Notes: generated from the letters alone by a model not told the origin. A DNA stretch of 64,000 nucleotides from Seohaeicola_A nanhaiensis (GCF_042654245.1 NZ_JBHSGI010000005.1:372001-436000), one strand, 5' to 3'. Positions 32,037-40,363 are shown, counted from the stretch's first letter. Numbers and translations: made by a program.

Positions 32037-32830
32037 TGCTGGAACTCGCAAGCCCTTCGGAAGAGCAGACAATCCCCCAGGACAGCCCGCTGGCCATCCG
32101 CGGCCTGACCGTCTCCTATGGCCAGAAACCCGCCGTCTTCTCGGTCGACATGACCGTGCGCCCCGGCCGGATGACCGCGATCATCGGGCCGAACGGCGCT
32201 GGCAAATCCACCCTGCTCAAGGCCGCGCTCGGGATCGTGCGGCCCCTCTCGGGACAGGTCCGCGCCTTCGGCCAGCCGCTCGACGCGATGCGCGGCCGGA
32301 TCGCCTATGTGCCGCAGCGCGCCAGCGTCGACTGGGATTTCCCCACCCGCGTGATCGACGTCGTCCTCATGGGCCTCTACCGCGAATTGGGCCTGCTCGG
32401 CCGCGTGCTGGGCAGCCACAAGGCGCGCGCGCTCGACTGTCTCGACCGCGTCGGGATGCGCGATTTCGCCGACCGCCAGATCGGCCAGCTCTCGGGCGGC
32501 CAGCAACAGCGCGTCTTCCTCGCCCGCGCGCTGGCGCAAGGCGCGGACCTCTACCTGCTCGACGAACCCTTCGCCGGAGTCGATGCGGCCACCGAAAAGG
32601 CGATCATCGGCGTCCTGAAGGCGCTGAAGGCCGAGGGCCGCACCGTCGTCGTGGTGCACCACGACCTCGCCACCGTGCGCGACTATTTCGACGACGTCTT
32701 CCTGATCGCCACCCGCAAGGTCGCCGAAGGCCCAGTCGAGACGACCTTCACCGCCGACACCCTGCAAGCGACTTACGGCGGCCGTCTCGCCACCGCGCAG
32801 GTCGACCAGCTCTCGCGCGCCTTGGGATAG
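32036..32830 (+). CDS. sitB: Manganese/iron ABC transporter ATP-binding protein
   Basis: 264 residues. Walker A GPNGAGKST is near residues 54-62, Q-loop YVPQRASVDWDFP (the DWDFP segment is characteristic of metal-importer ATPases), signature LSGGQQQRVFLARALAQ near 150-166, Walker B LYLLDEPFAGVD, and H-loop VVVVHHDLATVRDYFD. Inner face of the cytoplasmic membrane; powers SitCD. Start codon overlaps the sitA stop (TGATG), so translation is coupled. Confidence 0.93.
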   Translation: MLELASPSEEQTIPQDSPLAIRGLTVSYGQKPAVFSVDMTVRPGRMTAIIGPNGAGKSTLLKAALGIVRPLSGQVRAFGQPLDAMRGRIAYVPQRASVDWDFPTRVIDVVLMGLYRELGLLGRVLGSHKARALDCLDRVGMRDFADRQIGQLSGGQQQRVFLARALAQGADLYLLDEPFAGVDAATEKAIIGVLKALKAEGRTVVVVHHDLATVRDYFDDVFLIATRKVAEGPVETTFTADTLQATYGGRLATAQVDQLSRALG

Positions 32831-32834
32831 GGCC

Positions 32835-34040
32835 ATGCTCACCGACGCGCTGCTGCTGCAACTCGGCTACAACGCCTCGCTCGTGACCATCGGCGCGGCG
32901 CTGCTGGGCGTCGCTGCGGGCATCACCGGCACCTTCCTCTTCCTGCGCAAACGCGCGCTGGTCAGCGACGCCATCTCGCACGCCACCCTGCCCGGCGTCG
33001 GGCTGGCCTTCATCCTGATGGTCGCCCTCGGCGGCGAGGGGCGCAACCTCTTCGGCCTGATGGCCGGCTCGGCCCTCTCGGCCTGGGCGGGCCTCTTGTG
33101 CATGGGCTGGCTCACCCGCAACACACGGCTGGCCGAGGATGCGGCCATCGGCGCGGTCCTCTCGGTCTTCTTCGGCTTCGGCATCGTGCTGCTGACCGTC
33201 ATCCAGACCATGACCTCGGGGCGGCAGGCGGGCCTTGAATCCTTCCTGCTCGGCTCGACCACGGGGATGCTCTGGAACGACGCCGTCGCCATCTTGATCG
33301 GCGGCGCGCTGGTGCTGGCGCTGGTCCTCGTCCTGCACCGGCCGATGACGCTGGTGGCCTTCGACCCCGAATACGCCGCCGCGCGCGGCATCGACACCCA
33401 CCGCGTCGACCTTGCCATGATGGGGCTGGTCATGGCCGTCACCGTCATCGGGCTGAAGATCGTCGGGCTGATCCTGATCGTCGCCCTGCTGATCATCCCC
33501 CCCGTCGCCGCCCGCTTCTGGACCGACCGCGCCGGCATGGTCGCCCTGCTCGCCGGCGCGATGGGCGGCCTCGCCGGCTATGCCGGGGCCGCCGTCTCGG
33601 CCACCGCGCCAAGACTGCCGACCGGGCCGATCATCGTGCTGGTGGCCTTCGCGCTCTTCGCCTTCTCGCTCTTCCTCGCGCCCTCGCGCGGCGTGCTCGC
33701 CGCCCTGCTGCGCCACCTCTGGTACCGCCGTCAGGTGCACCTGCGCCAGGGCCTGCTGGCGCTCGCCCAGGGCCAGCCGATCTACGAACGCCTGACCCTG
33801 CGCCTGCTGCGCCGCGCCGGGCTGGCCCGCGCCGACGGCGTGGCAACCGAGGCCGGCCGCGCCCGCGCCGCCAAGGCCCTGCGCGACGAAAAGCGCTGGG
33901 AGATCGTGCGCCGCGACCTTGCCCACGAGGCCGCCGCCGCCCTCTACGACGGCCTGCGCGACATCGAGACGGTGATGACCGCCGACCAGATCGCCGAGAT
34001 CGACCGCCAGATCGGCGGCCCCAGGAGCGTCCCGGCATGA
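32835..34040 (+). CDS. sitC: Manganese/iron ABC transporter permease with C-terminal cytoplasmic extension
   Basis: 401 residues, about 110 more than a standard ZnuB/TroC-type permease. The first ~285 residues hold eight or nine helices with the family motifs LVSDAISHATLPGVGLAFI and IGLKIVGLILIVALLIIPPVAARFW. From about residue 290 a hydrophilic tail follows (LLRRAGLARADGVATEAGRARAAKALRDEKRWEIVRR, then ETVMTADQIAEIDRQIGG) that looks like a winged-helix domain resembling those of DtxR/MntR-type regulators. Some Mn permeases are known to have such tails. Overlaps sitD by 4 nt. Confidence 0.9.
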   Translation: MLTDALLLQLGYNASLVTIGAALLGVAAGITGTFLFLRKRALVSDAISHATLPGVGLAFILMVALGGEGRNLFGLMAGSALSAWAGLLCMGWLTRNTRLAEDAAIGAVLSVFFGFGIVLLTVIQTMTSGRQAGLESFLLGSTTGMLWNDAVAILIGGALVLALVLVLHRPMTLVAFDPEYAAARGIDTHRVDLAMMGLVMAVTVIGLKIVGLILIVALLIIPPVAARFWTDRAGMVALLAGAMGGLAGYAGAAVSATAPRLPTGPIIVLVAFALFAFSLFLAPSRGVLAALLRHLWYRRQVHLRQGLLALAQGQPIYERLTLRLLRRAGLARADGVATEAGRARAAKALRDEKRWEIVRRDLAHEAAAALYDGLRDIETVMTADQIAEIDRQIGGPRSVPA

Positions 34041-34963
34041 GCGGCGCCGAATTCGTCCCCCTCTCGCTGCCACCAATGCTGATCGGCATCTTCGCGGCCA
34101 TCGCCTGCGCCCTGCCCGGCAACTTCCTGGTGCTGCGGCGTCAGGCGCTGATCGGCGACGCCATCAGTCACGTCGTCCTCCCCGGCATCGTCGTCGCCTT
34201 CCTGCTGACCGGCATGGTCGCCACCTGGCCGATGATGCTGGGCGCGGCCGGCGCGGCGGTGCTGGCGGTCGCCCTGATCGAGGCCATCCGCCGCCTCGGG
34301 CGGATCGAACCCGGCGCGGCCATGGGCGTCGTCTTCACCTCGATGTTCGCCGGCGGCGTGCTGCTGCTCGAGCAATCCGACACCTCCAGCGTCCATCTCG
34401 ACGTCGAACACGCGCTTTACGGCAACCTCGAAAGCCTGATCTGGCTCGACGCCGAGGGCTGGGCCTCCTTGCTCGACCCCGCCGCGCTGGCCGGCCTCCC
34501 GCCCGAGCTCTTCCGCATGGCGGTAACGCTCGCCGGGGTCGCCCTGTTCATCGCCCTGTTCTGGCGCGCGCTCAAGATATCCACCTTCGACGAAGGCTTC
34601 GCCCGCACCATCGGCATCCGCACCGGCGCGCTTGGACTGGCGCTGGTGATCGTCGCCGCCGTGGCCGCGGTGGCCGCCTTCGACGCGGTCGGCTCGATCA
34701 TCGTCATCGCCATGTTCATCTGCCCCCCCGCCGCCGCCCGGCTGATGACCGACCGGCTGGAACGCCAGATCGGCTGGAGCGTCCTCTTCGCGACCCTCTC
34801 CGCCGTCATCGGCTACGTGCTCGCCGGCTACGGCCCGCTCTGGCTCGGCGCCCAGGACGCCGTCAGCGCCGCCGGCATGATCGCCACCGTCGCCGGCCTC
34901 ATCCTCGCCCTCGCCGCCCGCCTCGCCCCCCGCCGCCAGAGATCGGGCGCCCCGGCGGGGTGA
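34037..34963 (+). CDS. sitD: Manganese/iron ABC transporter permease
   Basis: 308 residues, ATGA overlap with sitC. Permease signature LIGDAISHVVLPGIVVAFLLTG is near residues 36-57 and FDAVGSIIVIAMFICPPAAARLMTDRL near 215-241. Two long loops (around residues 105-165) separate helix groups. Pairs with SitC to form the heterodimeric channel for Mn2+ (possibly Fe2+). Last gene of the operon; no hairpin terminator is seen before the low-GC RNA ligase gene, which reads on from its stop codon. Confidence 0.92.
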   Translation: MSGAEFVPLSLPPMLIGIFAAIACALPGNFLVLRRQALIGDAISHVVLPGIVVAFLLTGMVATWPMMLGAAGAAVLAVALIEAIRRLGRIEPGAAMGVVFTSMFAGGVLLLEQSDTSSVHLDVEHALYGNLESLIWLDAEGWASLLDPAALAGLPPELFRMAVTLAGVALFIALFWRALKISTFDEGFARTIGIRTGALGLALVIVAAVAAVAAFDAVGSIIVIAMFICPPAAARLMTDRLERQIGWSVLFATLSAVIGYVLAGYGPLWLGAQDAVSAAGMIATVAGLILALAARLAPRRQRSGAPAG

Positions 34964-35652
34964 GGGTTGCATTGCGCGAGGGTCTGGAGCCCATAGCTGC
35001 CCGTCGGCCATCGTGCTATTGCATCGCTAAGAAGAAATATGGTCGCACCTTCCACCTCCCGATTTCATCTGGCGCCACGAGTGACGACAAGATTATGTCA
35101 TCGCTCGAAGGCCTGATGGTGGATGACCTCGTTGTCACCGAAAAGATGGATGGTGAGAATACTACAATTCACGCAGCCGGTTGTCATGCACGCAGCCCGG
35201 ATAGCCGTCATCATCCATCACGAGACTGGCTCAAGGCATTTGCGGCAGGGATTTCACCGTTTCTGGCAAAGGGTGAACGTATTGTTGGAGAGAACCTGTA
35301 TGCCCGCCATTTGGTCGCCTATGATGCTCTGCCGTCGTATTTTTTAGGCTTCGCTTGGATTATCGAAGATGAAATCCAGTCGTGGGATCTGACATTGGCC
35401 CGCTTTGAGGAACTGGGCATCCAGCCTGTTTCAACGCTTTATAGAGGGGCTTACCGTGCAGGTCTGTTCGATGACCTGGCGCAGGCGCTCGACCTGACGA
35501 ATCAAGAAGGCTTTGTGGCAAGGATTGCAGCTTCTTTCCCGGAAAGCGACATGCCCAGACATGTAGGAAAATATGTCAGGGCAGGTCACATTCAAACAGA
35601 AACCCACTGGATGAAGGCGGAACTCATCCCCAATCAATTAGCCAAAGATTAA
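34960..35652 (+). CDS. RNA ligase family protein, probably with a remodelled 5' end
   Basis: 230 residues if read from GTG 34960, which overlaps the sitD stop. The conserved domain begins near residue 26 (KKYGRTFHLPISSGATSDDK). Nucleotidyltransferase motifs: I EKMDGENTTI (lysine for AMP attachment), HARSPDSRHHPSRDW, III GERIVGENLYARH, IIIa SYFLGFAWI, IV NQEGFVARI, V GKYVRAGHIQT. This is the PF09414-like Rnl group, which seals RNA ends. No in-frame ATG precedes the conserved start, and codons 1-25 look like translated spacer, so the true start may have been lost at the island boundary. G+C is roughly half, far below the flanking sit genes. Confidence 0.75.
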   Translation: MRVALREGLEPIAARRPSCYCIAKKKYGRTFHLPISSGATSDDKIMSSLEGLMVDDLVVTEKMDGENTTIHAAGCHARSPDSRHHPSRDWLKAFAAGISPFLAKGERIVGENLYARHLVAYDALPSYFLGFAWIIEDEIQSWDLTLARFEELGIQPVSTLYRGAYRAGLFDDLAQALDLTNQEGFVARIAASFPESDMPRHVGKYVRAGHIQTETHWMKAELIPNQLAKD

Positions 35653-35679
35653 CATCCGTTCCCTCCGAAAAGCTCTCCT

Positions 35680-35754
35680 TCCGCACAGTTCCCTTTGACC
35701 GTCGGTCGTCGCCATAGAAGCGTGATAGCACTGTCAATTGCCCGCTTGGAGCCC
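35680..35754 (+). repeat. 75-bp direct repeat, left copy
   Basis: Starts TCCGCACAGTTCCC and ends CGCTTGGAGCCC. It matches the right copy at 36222-36296 at 62 of 75 positions with no gaps (counted by eye). It follows the RNA ligase stop codon by 27 nt. Confidence 0.85.
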
Positions 35755-35790
35755 TTAGAGACTGTGCTGGTTGGAAGTTGGCAGCGTCGA

Positions 35791-36084
35791 TTACTGAGGC
35801 ACGAACTGTAACCAACCGGCTGATCCGGCGACCGCCAAAAACCCGATGAACATCACGACCGCGATGATCCAGTGAAATAGGGTCTTCCGCCGTTTGCCCT
35901 CTTTCGGGAACCAAGCGAACCGGCGCAACCATCCTAGGACAATATCCATGACCATCAGGACAAAGAGGAAATGACGAAAGAACAGGTAGATAAACAACGC
36001 CGCAAGGACGATACCGGCCACCGCATTGTTCGGGATTATCTCCCAACTCTTTCCACCTCCTGTGGCCGTTAATGTGCTTTCCAT
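35791..36084 (-). CDS. Small membrane protein of unknown function
   Basis: 97 residues from ATG 36084. Two or three hydrophobic segments: NAVAGIVLAALFIYLFFRHFLFVLMVMDIVLGWL (about 21-54, probably a hairpin of two helices) and WIIAVVMFIGFLAVAGSAGW (about 73-92), separated by the basic loop RRFAWFPKEGKRRK. The hydrophobicity pattern argues that it is real although the ribosome site is weak. It lies between the two 75-bp direct repeats and has the same lower G+C as the RNA ligase, so it looks like part of an acquired cassette. No family recognised. Confidence 0.55.
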   Translation of the reverse strand: MESTLTATGGGKSWEIIPNNAVAGIVLAALFIYLFFRHFLFVLMVMDIVLGWLRRFAWFPKEGKRRKTLFHWIIAVVMFIGFLAVAGSAGWLQFVPQ

Positions 36085-36221
36085 CCGCCGCTTACTTTGC
36101 TGCTGACACTTCTTGGTCGCCAAAAGGCTTATCAATCCGCCCGATGGCGGTCTATGCTTAACAATCGAAGCGGTTTCGTTCTTCTGAATTCTACCGGCAG
36201 CTTCGTCCGCACAGATCGCCG

Positions 36222-36296
36222 TCCGCACAGTTAGCCCTGACCGTCGGTCATCGCCACGGAAGCCTGATACAAATGTCAAATTCCCGCTTGGAGCCC
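36222..36296 (+). repeat. 75-bp direct repeat, right copy
   Basis: Starts TCCGCACAGTTAGCCC and ends CGCTTGGAGCCC; ungapped match to 35680-35754. The surrounding gene-free stretch (36085-36601) is about 517 bp, lower in G+C on its left side, with an extra short TCCGCACAG at about 36206 and an isolated TGACCGTCGG near 36501. No gene, promoter or RNA was recognised in it. Confidence 0.85.
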
Positions 36297-36601
36297 GACC
36301 ATAGGTAGTGCAACAGCTTGGCTGATTTGTGTTCGCCAGAAGCGTCGAGGCCAGCCGGTTTTCACTTGGCTGCGTTTCGTGGCTTTAGCGTCTGCGGTAT
36401 GGGCGTGGCGTGTATTTGCAGCCTTGAGCGATCTCAGATGAACTCAATATCAGCTTCGTCCGCATTGCCAACGCTATCCACCCACCACTCGGAACCTATT
36501 GTGACCGTCGGACCGCGCCGCCCCCACACCGCAATCCCCGCATTCCCCCCACCCCCCGAACCTGCTAGACGCGCCGCGCACCCAAAACCAAGGACAGCGC
36601 G

Positions 36602-36934
36602 ATGATCCAGCCCGGCCCCGCCTTCAAGAACAACCTGACCCGGATCCCCCCGATCGGCGGCCTCGCTCGCATCGACCTGATCGACGCGACCGGCGCCACA
36701 GTGGCCGCGATCGAGAACCAGCCGGGCAAGCAGGGCTCGCTCGCGGTCTACCAGTATCTGCACCAGACCTTCGGCCTCCTCGACGCCAAGGCCGCAGCCC
36801 ACGGCCTCGCGGTCTTCGCCGAACACACCGCGGATGCGAAAGCGCGTCCCGGCGCGCATCCCAACATCGACCGCCTGCTCGCCATCGCCGAGGGCGCGGC
36901 GCCTCTCACCATCCAGCTGGTCCGGGAAGGCTGA
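36602..36934 (+). CDS. DUF2322-family protein
   Basis: 110 residues. The sequence pattern (FKNNLTRIPPIGGLARIDLIDATGATVAAIENQPGKQGSLAVYQYL, then AVFAEHTADAKARPGAHPNIDRLL) matches my memory of DUF2322, small cytoplasmic proteins of no known function. No signal peptide or membrane helix. It marks the return to high G+C at the right edge of the island and precedes truB by 67 bp in the same direction. Confidence 0.7.
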   Translation: MIQPGPAFKNNLTRIPPIGGLARIDLIDATGATVAAIENQPGKQGSLAVYQYLHQTFGLLDAKAAAHGLAVFAEHTADAKARPGAHPNIDRLLAIAEGAAPLTIQLVREG

Positions 36935-37001
36935 CCCTTCCCGGTTGACCACGCAGAAGCCTCACGTATAAGCCGCCATTCGCAAACGGGGACGCAAGCA
37001 C

Positions 37002-37901
37002 ATGGCACGTAAAGGGCGCGACGTAACGGGGTGGCTGGTGATCGACAAGCCGGCGGGGCCAACCTCGACGGCGGTGGTCAACAAGGTGCGCTGGGCGCTG
37101 GGCGCCAAGAAGGCGGGCCATGCCGGCACGCTCGATCCCGAGGCGACCGGCGTGCTCGCCATCGCGCTCGGCGAGGCGACCAAGACGGTTCCCTACATCA
37201 CCGACGCGCTCAAGGCCTATGCCTTCACCGTGCGGCTCGGCATCGCCACCAATACCGACGACGCCGAGGGCGAGGTGATCGCCACCAGCGACCTGCGCCC
37301 CACCGACGCAATGATCAAGGAGGCGCTGCACGCCTTCGTCGGCGACATCATGCAGGTGCCGCCGCAGTTCAGCGCGGTCAAGATTGACGGCGAACGCGCC
37401 TACAAGCGCGCCCGCGACGGCGAGGCGATGGAGATCGCGCCCCGCCCCCTCTGGGTCGAGGAACTGGTGATGACCGGGCGCCCCGACGTCGACCATGTCA
37501 CGCTGGAACTGACCTGCGGCAAGGGCGGCTATGTCCGTTCCATCGCGCGCGATCTCGGCCATGCACTCGGCTGTCACGGCCACGTGACCCAGCTGCGCCG
37601 GATCTGGTCCGGGCCCTTCGACGCCGCCGACGGGCTCAGCCTCGACGAGGTCGAGCGCCTCGCCAAGACGCCCGAACTCGATGCCCATATCCAGCCGCTC
37701 GAGGTCGGTCTGGCCGACCTGCCCGAACTGCGCTGCACCCCCGAGGGCGCGGCGCGTCTGCGGAACGGCAACCCCGGCATGGTGATGGCCTCGGACGTGG
37801 AATATGGCGACGAGGCCTGGGCTTCGTACGAGGGCCGCGCCGTGGCGGTCGGGGTCTACAAGGCGGGCGAGTTGCACCCGAGCCGGGTTTTTGTAACCTG
37901 A
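37002..37901 (+). CDS. truB: tRNA pseudouridine(55) synthase
   Basis: 299 residues. Motif I WLVIDKPAGPTS and motif II GHAGTLDPEATGVL with catalytic Asp45 are at residues 11-22 and 39-52; YAFTVRLGIATNTDDAEGE and KGGYVRSIARDLG are the other TruB blocks. It converts U55 of tRNA T-arms to pseudouridine. In most bacteria truB is followed by rpsO and pnp; here rpsO is 2.6 kb away with four other genes between. AAACGGGGAC stands upstream as a weak ribosome site. Confidence 0.95.
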   Translation: MARKGRDVTGWLVIDKPAGPTSTAVVNKVRWALGAKKAGHAGTLDPEATGVLAIALGEATKTVPYITDALKAYAFTVRLGIATNTDDAEGEVIATSDLRPTDAMIKEALHAFVGDIMQVPPQFSAVKIDGERAYKRARDGEAMEIAPRPLWVEELVMTGRPDVDHVTLELTCGKGGYVRSIARDLGHALGCHGHVTQLRRIWSGPFDAADGLSLDEVERLAKTPELDAHIQPLEVGLADLPELRCTPEGAARLRNGNPGMVMASDVEYGDEAWASYEGRAVAVGVYKAGELHPSRVFVT

Positions 37902-37929
37902 CCCCGGCGCGCCGCACCGGAGGACGACC

Positions 37930-39486
37930 ATGCTCGACTATCAGCTTCTGACGCCCAGCGCCTACAAGACCGCCGTCGGCGACCTGCTCGCCCGGCTCGA
38001 AGGGTTCCTCTCCCGCGCCCGCGACATCGGCGATGGCGCGGCCTCGATCGGCTATGGCTATACCTTCAGTCGCAGCGACAACCTGGCCCTGTGGCAGCAG
38101 GCGGGCATCGCGCTGACCGCCTCTGAACAGACCGTCCTGGCGCGCATCGACGCCGCGCCCGACAATGCCACCCGCACCGCCATCGCGCTGAACGAATTCA
38201 CTCATGTGCTGACCCTGGCCGAGGCCCAGGCCCTGCTGGGCGAGACCGTGGGCCGCTACGAGGGGCCGGCAGATCTGCTCGGAATGCCACTGTCGGAAGA
38301 ACGGGTGGCGCTGGTCTCGATCACCTACAACCGCGGTGCCGGGGCGGTCACCTCGAAGATGGGCGATTTCCTGGCGGCGGTCGAGGCGGGCCACCGCGCC
38401 GAGGCCTGGTATCAGATCCGCTACGAGTCGCAGACCGCGCTGACCCAGTTCCAGAACGGCATCGCCAAGCGGCGCTATATCGAGGCCGAAACCTTCGGCC
38501 TGCACGACGGCGACGTCAGCTTTGCCGAGGCGCTGTCGATGGGCCGCACCTATGCCGCCCACCGCGACCACATCCTGGCCTACGAGGCGCAATGGGCGCC
38601 CGAAAGCTACGCCGGCGAAGGCCTGCACGGCATCGCCGACGAACTGCGGCCGGCCATCGAGACGGTCAGCGCCCGCTATGCGCACCTGCTGGACAGCCCG
38701 GCCGACGATCTGCTTGTCGGCGGGCCGGCGCTGCGACTGCTCGACGGCGGCGCCGGCAACGACCTGCTGATCGGCAGCTTTGGCGCGGATGCGCTGCAAG
38801 GGGGCGACGGCCGCGATCTGCTGGTCGGGCGGCGCGGCGGCGACCTGCTCGACGGCGGCGCGGGTGCGGATGTGATGGTCGGCGGCGCCGGGCACGACAC
38901 CTTCGTCTTCGATGACCCCGGCGACCGGATCGTCGAATTTGCCGGCGGCGGTCACGACACCGTGCGCATCGAATCGACAGGCGGTCTGCGCACGCGCCAC
39001 ATCGAAGTCGCACAGGTCTCCGACCCGCTTGGCGCGCAGCTGACCATAGCCACCAACGAACTCCGCGCCATCAACCTCTCGCACGGCCGCGACGCGGTCC
39101 GTCTGGTGGTGAACCGGCTGGTCGAGGGCCAGGATCAACTGGTGATCCGCACTGGCGCGGGCGCCGACCGGGTGAAGATTGTGGACCGCCTGGACTGGGC
39201 CGGGTGGAGCGCCAACGACACGCCCTTCAACTTCGTCTTCAAGGGCATCGCCGCGCGCGACCGGATCGACCTGCGCCCCTTCGCGCTCGACGCCCTGGTG
39301 CGCGGGGTTGAGACGGTCGACGGCCACGACGGACAGTTCCTGCTCGCCCCCGGTGCCGAGCTGCGCTTTGACGGCGGCGCGCTGGTGAACGCCTCCGACG
39401 ACTGGCGCATCGCCGATATCGGCGCGGATACGCCCTGGGGCCCAACGCTCGACGGCGACCTGACGGCGCGGCACTTCCTGCTGTGA
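37930..39486 (+). CDS. GH24-type lysozyme fused to RTX calcium-binding repeats, putative type I secretion substrate
   Basis: 518 residues without a signal peptide. Residues about 10-185 resemble T4/P22-type lysozymes: LEGFLSRARD with presumed catalytic Glu24, SIGYGYTF (39-46) and a helical core with VSITYNRGAGAVTSKMGDFL. Residues 273-326 contain six consecutive glycine/aspartate nonapeptides (GGAGNDLLI, GSFGADALQ, GGDGRDLLV, GRRGGDLLD, GGAGADVMV, GGAGHDTFV), the calcium-binding RTX roll. Residues 330-518 form a beta-rich tail such as precedes type I secretion signals. Inference: peptidoglycan hydrolase secreted in one step to the medium. No type I secretion genes are nearby. Overlaps the DUF1643 gene by 4 nt. 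Confidence 0.8.
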   Translation: MLDYQLLTPSAYKTAVGDLLARLEGFLSRARDIGDGAASIGYGYTFSRSDNLALWQQAGIALTASEQTVLARIDAAPDNATRTAIALNEFTHVLTLAEAQALLGETVGRYEGPADLLGMPLSEERVALVSITYNRGAGAVTSKMGDFLAAVEAGHRAEAWYQIRYESQTALTQFQNGIAKRRYIEAETFGLHDGDVSFAEALSMGRTYAAHRDHILAYEAQWAPESYAGEGLHGIADELRPAIETVSARYAHLLDSPADDLLVGGPALRLLDGGAGNDLLIGSFGADALQGGDGRDLLVGRRGGDLLDGGAGADVMVGGAGHDTFVFDDPGDRIVEFAGGGHDTVRIESTGGLRTRHIEVAQVSDPLGAQLTIATNELRAINLSHGRDAVRLVVNRLVEGQDQLVIRTGAGADRVKIVDRLDWAGWSANDTPFNFVFKGIAARDRIDLRPFALDALVRGVETVDGHDGQFLLAPGAELRFDGGALVNASDDWRIADIGADTPWGPTLDGDLTARHFLL

Positions 39487-39989
39487 TCCGCCGTGTGCTC
39501 GAAGCCGAGGGGCGGCGCTCCGAGGTCGTCTATTCCGACTGCCAGCGCTATCGCTACAGCCTGACCCGCTGCTGGGACGCGGACGCCGGCCGCCTGCTCT
39601 TCGTGATGCTGAACCCGTCGCAGGCCGACGAGCGCCGCAACGACCCGACCGTCGCGCGCTGCGAGGCGCGCGCCCGGGCGATGGGCTTTGGCGCTTACCG
39701 TGTAGTCAACATCTTCGCCTGGCGCGCGACCGATCCCCGCGACCTGCGCGCGGCGGACCAGCCGGTCGGGCCCGCGAATGACGCCGCCCTGCTCGAGGGT
39801 GCCGCCTGGGCCAGCCACATCCTCGCCGCCTGGGGCGCCCATGGCGCGCACCGCGGGCGCGGCGCCGAGGTGCGCGCGCTGCTCGCCGCCTGCGGCCGCC
39901 CGCTGCTGCATCTGGGCCTCACCAAAGGCGGAGAGCCGCGCCACCCGCTCTACATCGCCGCCGCCCGCCCGGCCGAACCATGGAATTAA
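39483..39989 (+). CDS. DUF1643-family protein
   Basis: 168 residues from GTG 39483, which overlaps the lysozyme-RTX stop (GTGA). Family features are YRYSLTRCWDADAGRLLFVMLNPSQADERRNDPTVARC near the N terminus, VVNIFAWRATDPRDL in the middle and LHLGLTKGGEPRHPLYI at the end. DUF1643 proteins are cytoplasmic, common in bacteria and phages, and lack an assigned function. The overlap indicates co-translation with the RTX-lysozyme, but a functional link is unproven. Confidence 0.85.
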   Translation: MIRRVLEAEGRRSEVVYSDCQRYRYSLTRCWDADAGRLLFVMLNPSQADERRNDPTVARCEARARAMGFGAYRVVNIFAWRATDPRDLRAADQPVGPANDAALLEGAAWASHILAAWGAHGAHRGRGAEVRALLAACGRPLLHLGLTKGGEPRHPLYIAAARPAEPWN

Positions 39990-40078
39990 CCCGGAAGTAG
40001 CCAGCCTGTCCGAATGGATTTGACCTGCGGCCCGGGCTCAGGCCAAATACCCTCACCGCCCCTTCGAAGGCCCGCCCG

Positions 40079-40363
40079 ATGTCCAGCCCCCTGCCCGATC
40101 CGCCCCGCGCACCGCGCCTGGGCCAGGCCATCGCCCCCGGCGCAACCGTGCGCTTCGACCCCGAGGACGAACGGCTGGTGCTGGTCTGCCCCTCCCTCGA
40201 TGCGGCCCCGGCGCTGGACCTGCGCGCCACCGACACGCCAGGCGAAACCCGCCTTCTCCTGGACGGACGCGATCACGCGCGGATACGCAGCAACCGACCG
40301 CTGGCCGAGGCCGATTTCGTCCTGATCGATCAGGCCACCGCCGCCCGCATGGGCCTCGCCTGA
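40079..40363 (+). CDS. Hypothetical protein, 94 residues
   Basis: Small acidic-to-neutral protein with no signal peptide or membrane segment; beta-rich by appearance (TVRFDPEDERLVLVCPS, ETRLLLDGRDHARIRS). Ribosome site GAAGG is 8-10 nt upstream. It sits 89 bp after the DUF1643 gene and 147 bp before rpsO. No family recognised and no other evidence than open frame, codon composition and ribosome site, so existence is moderately supported. Confidence 0.5.
   Translation: MSSPLPDPPRAPRLGQAIAPGATVRFDPEDERLVLVCPSLDAAPALDLRATDTPGETRLLLDGRDHARIRSNRPLAEADFVLIDQATAARMGLA

Noticed and set aside
35624..36046. A 140-codon minus-strand frame overlapping the small membrane protein and the RNA ligase end
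   Set aside because: It crosses a repeat and lacks hydrophobic or domain structure; the other frame at 35791-36084 has clean transmembrane segments.
35680..36296. Possible insertion sequence bounded by the 75-bp repeats
   Set aside because: The repeats are direct, not inverted, and there is no transposase reading frame between them.
36318..36605. A 95-codon frame in the gene-free part of the island
   Set aside because: No ribosome site, odd composition (Pro/Ser/His), and it ends inside the start region of the DUF2322 gene.
38800..38920. Tandem DNA repeat encoding Gly/Asp repeats as a possible assembly artefact
   Set aside because: The nonapeptides vary in sequence and match the RTX consensus, so the repetition is protein-level, not a DNA duplication.
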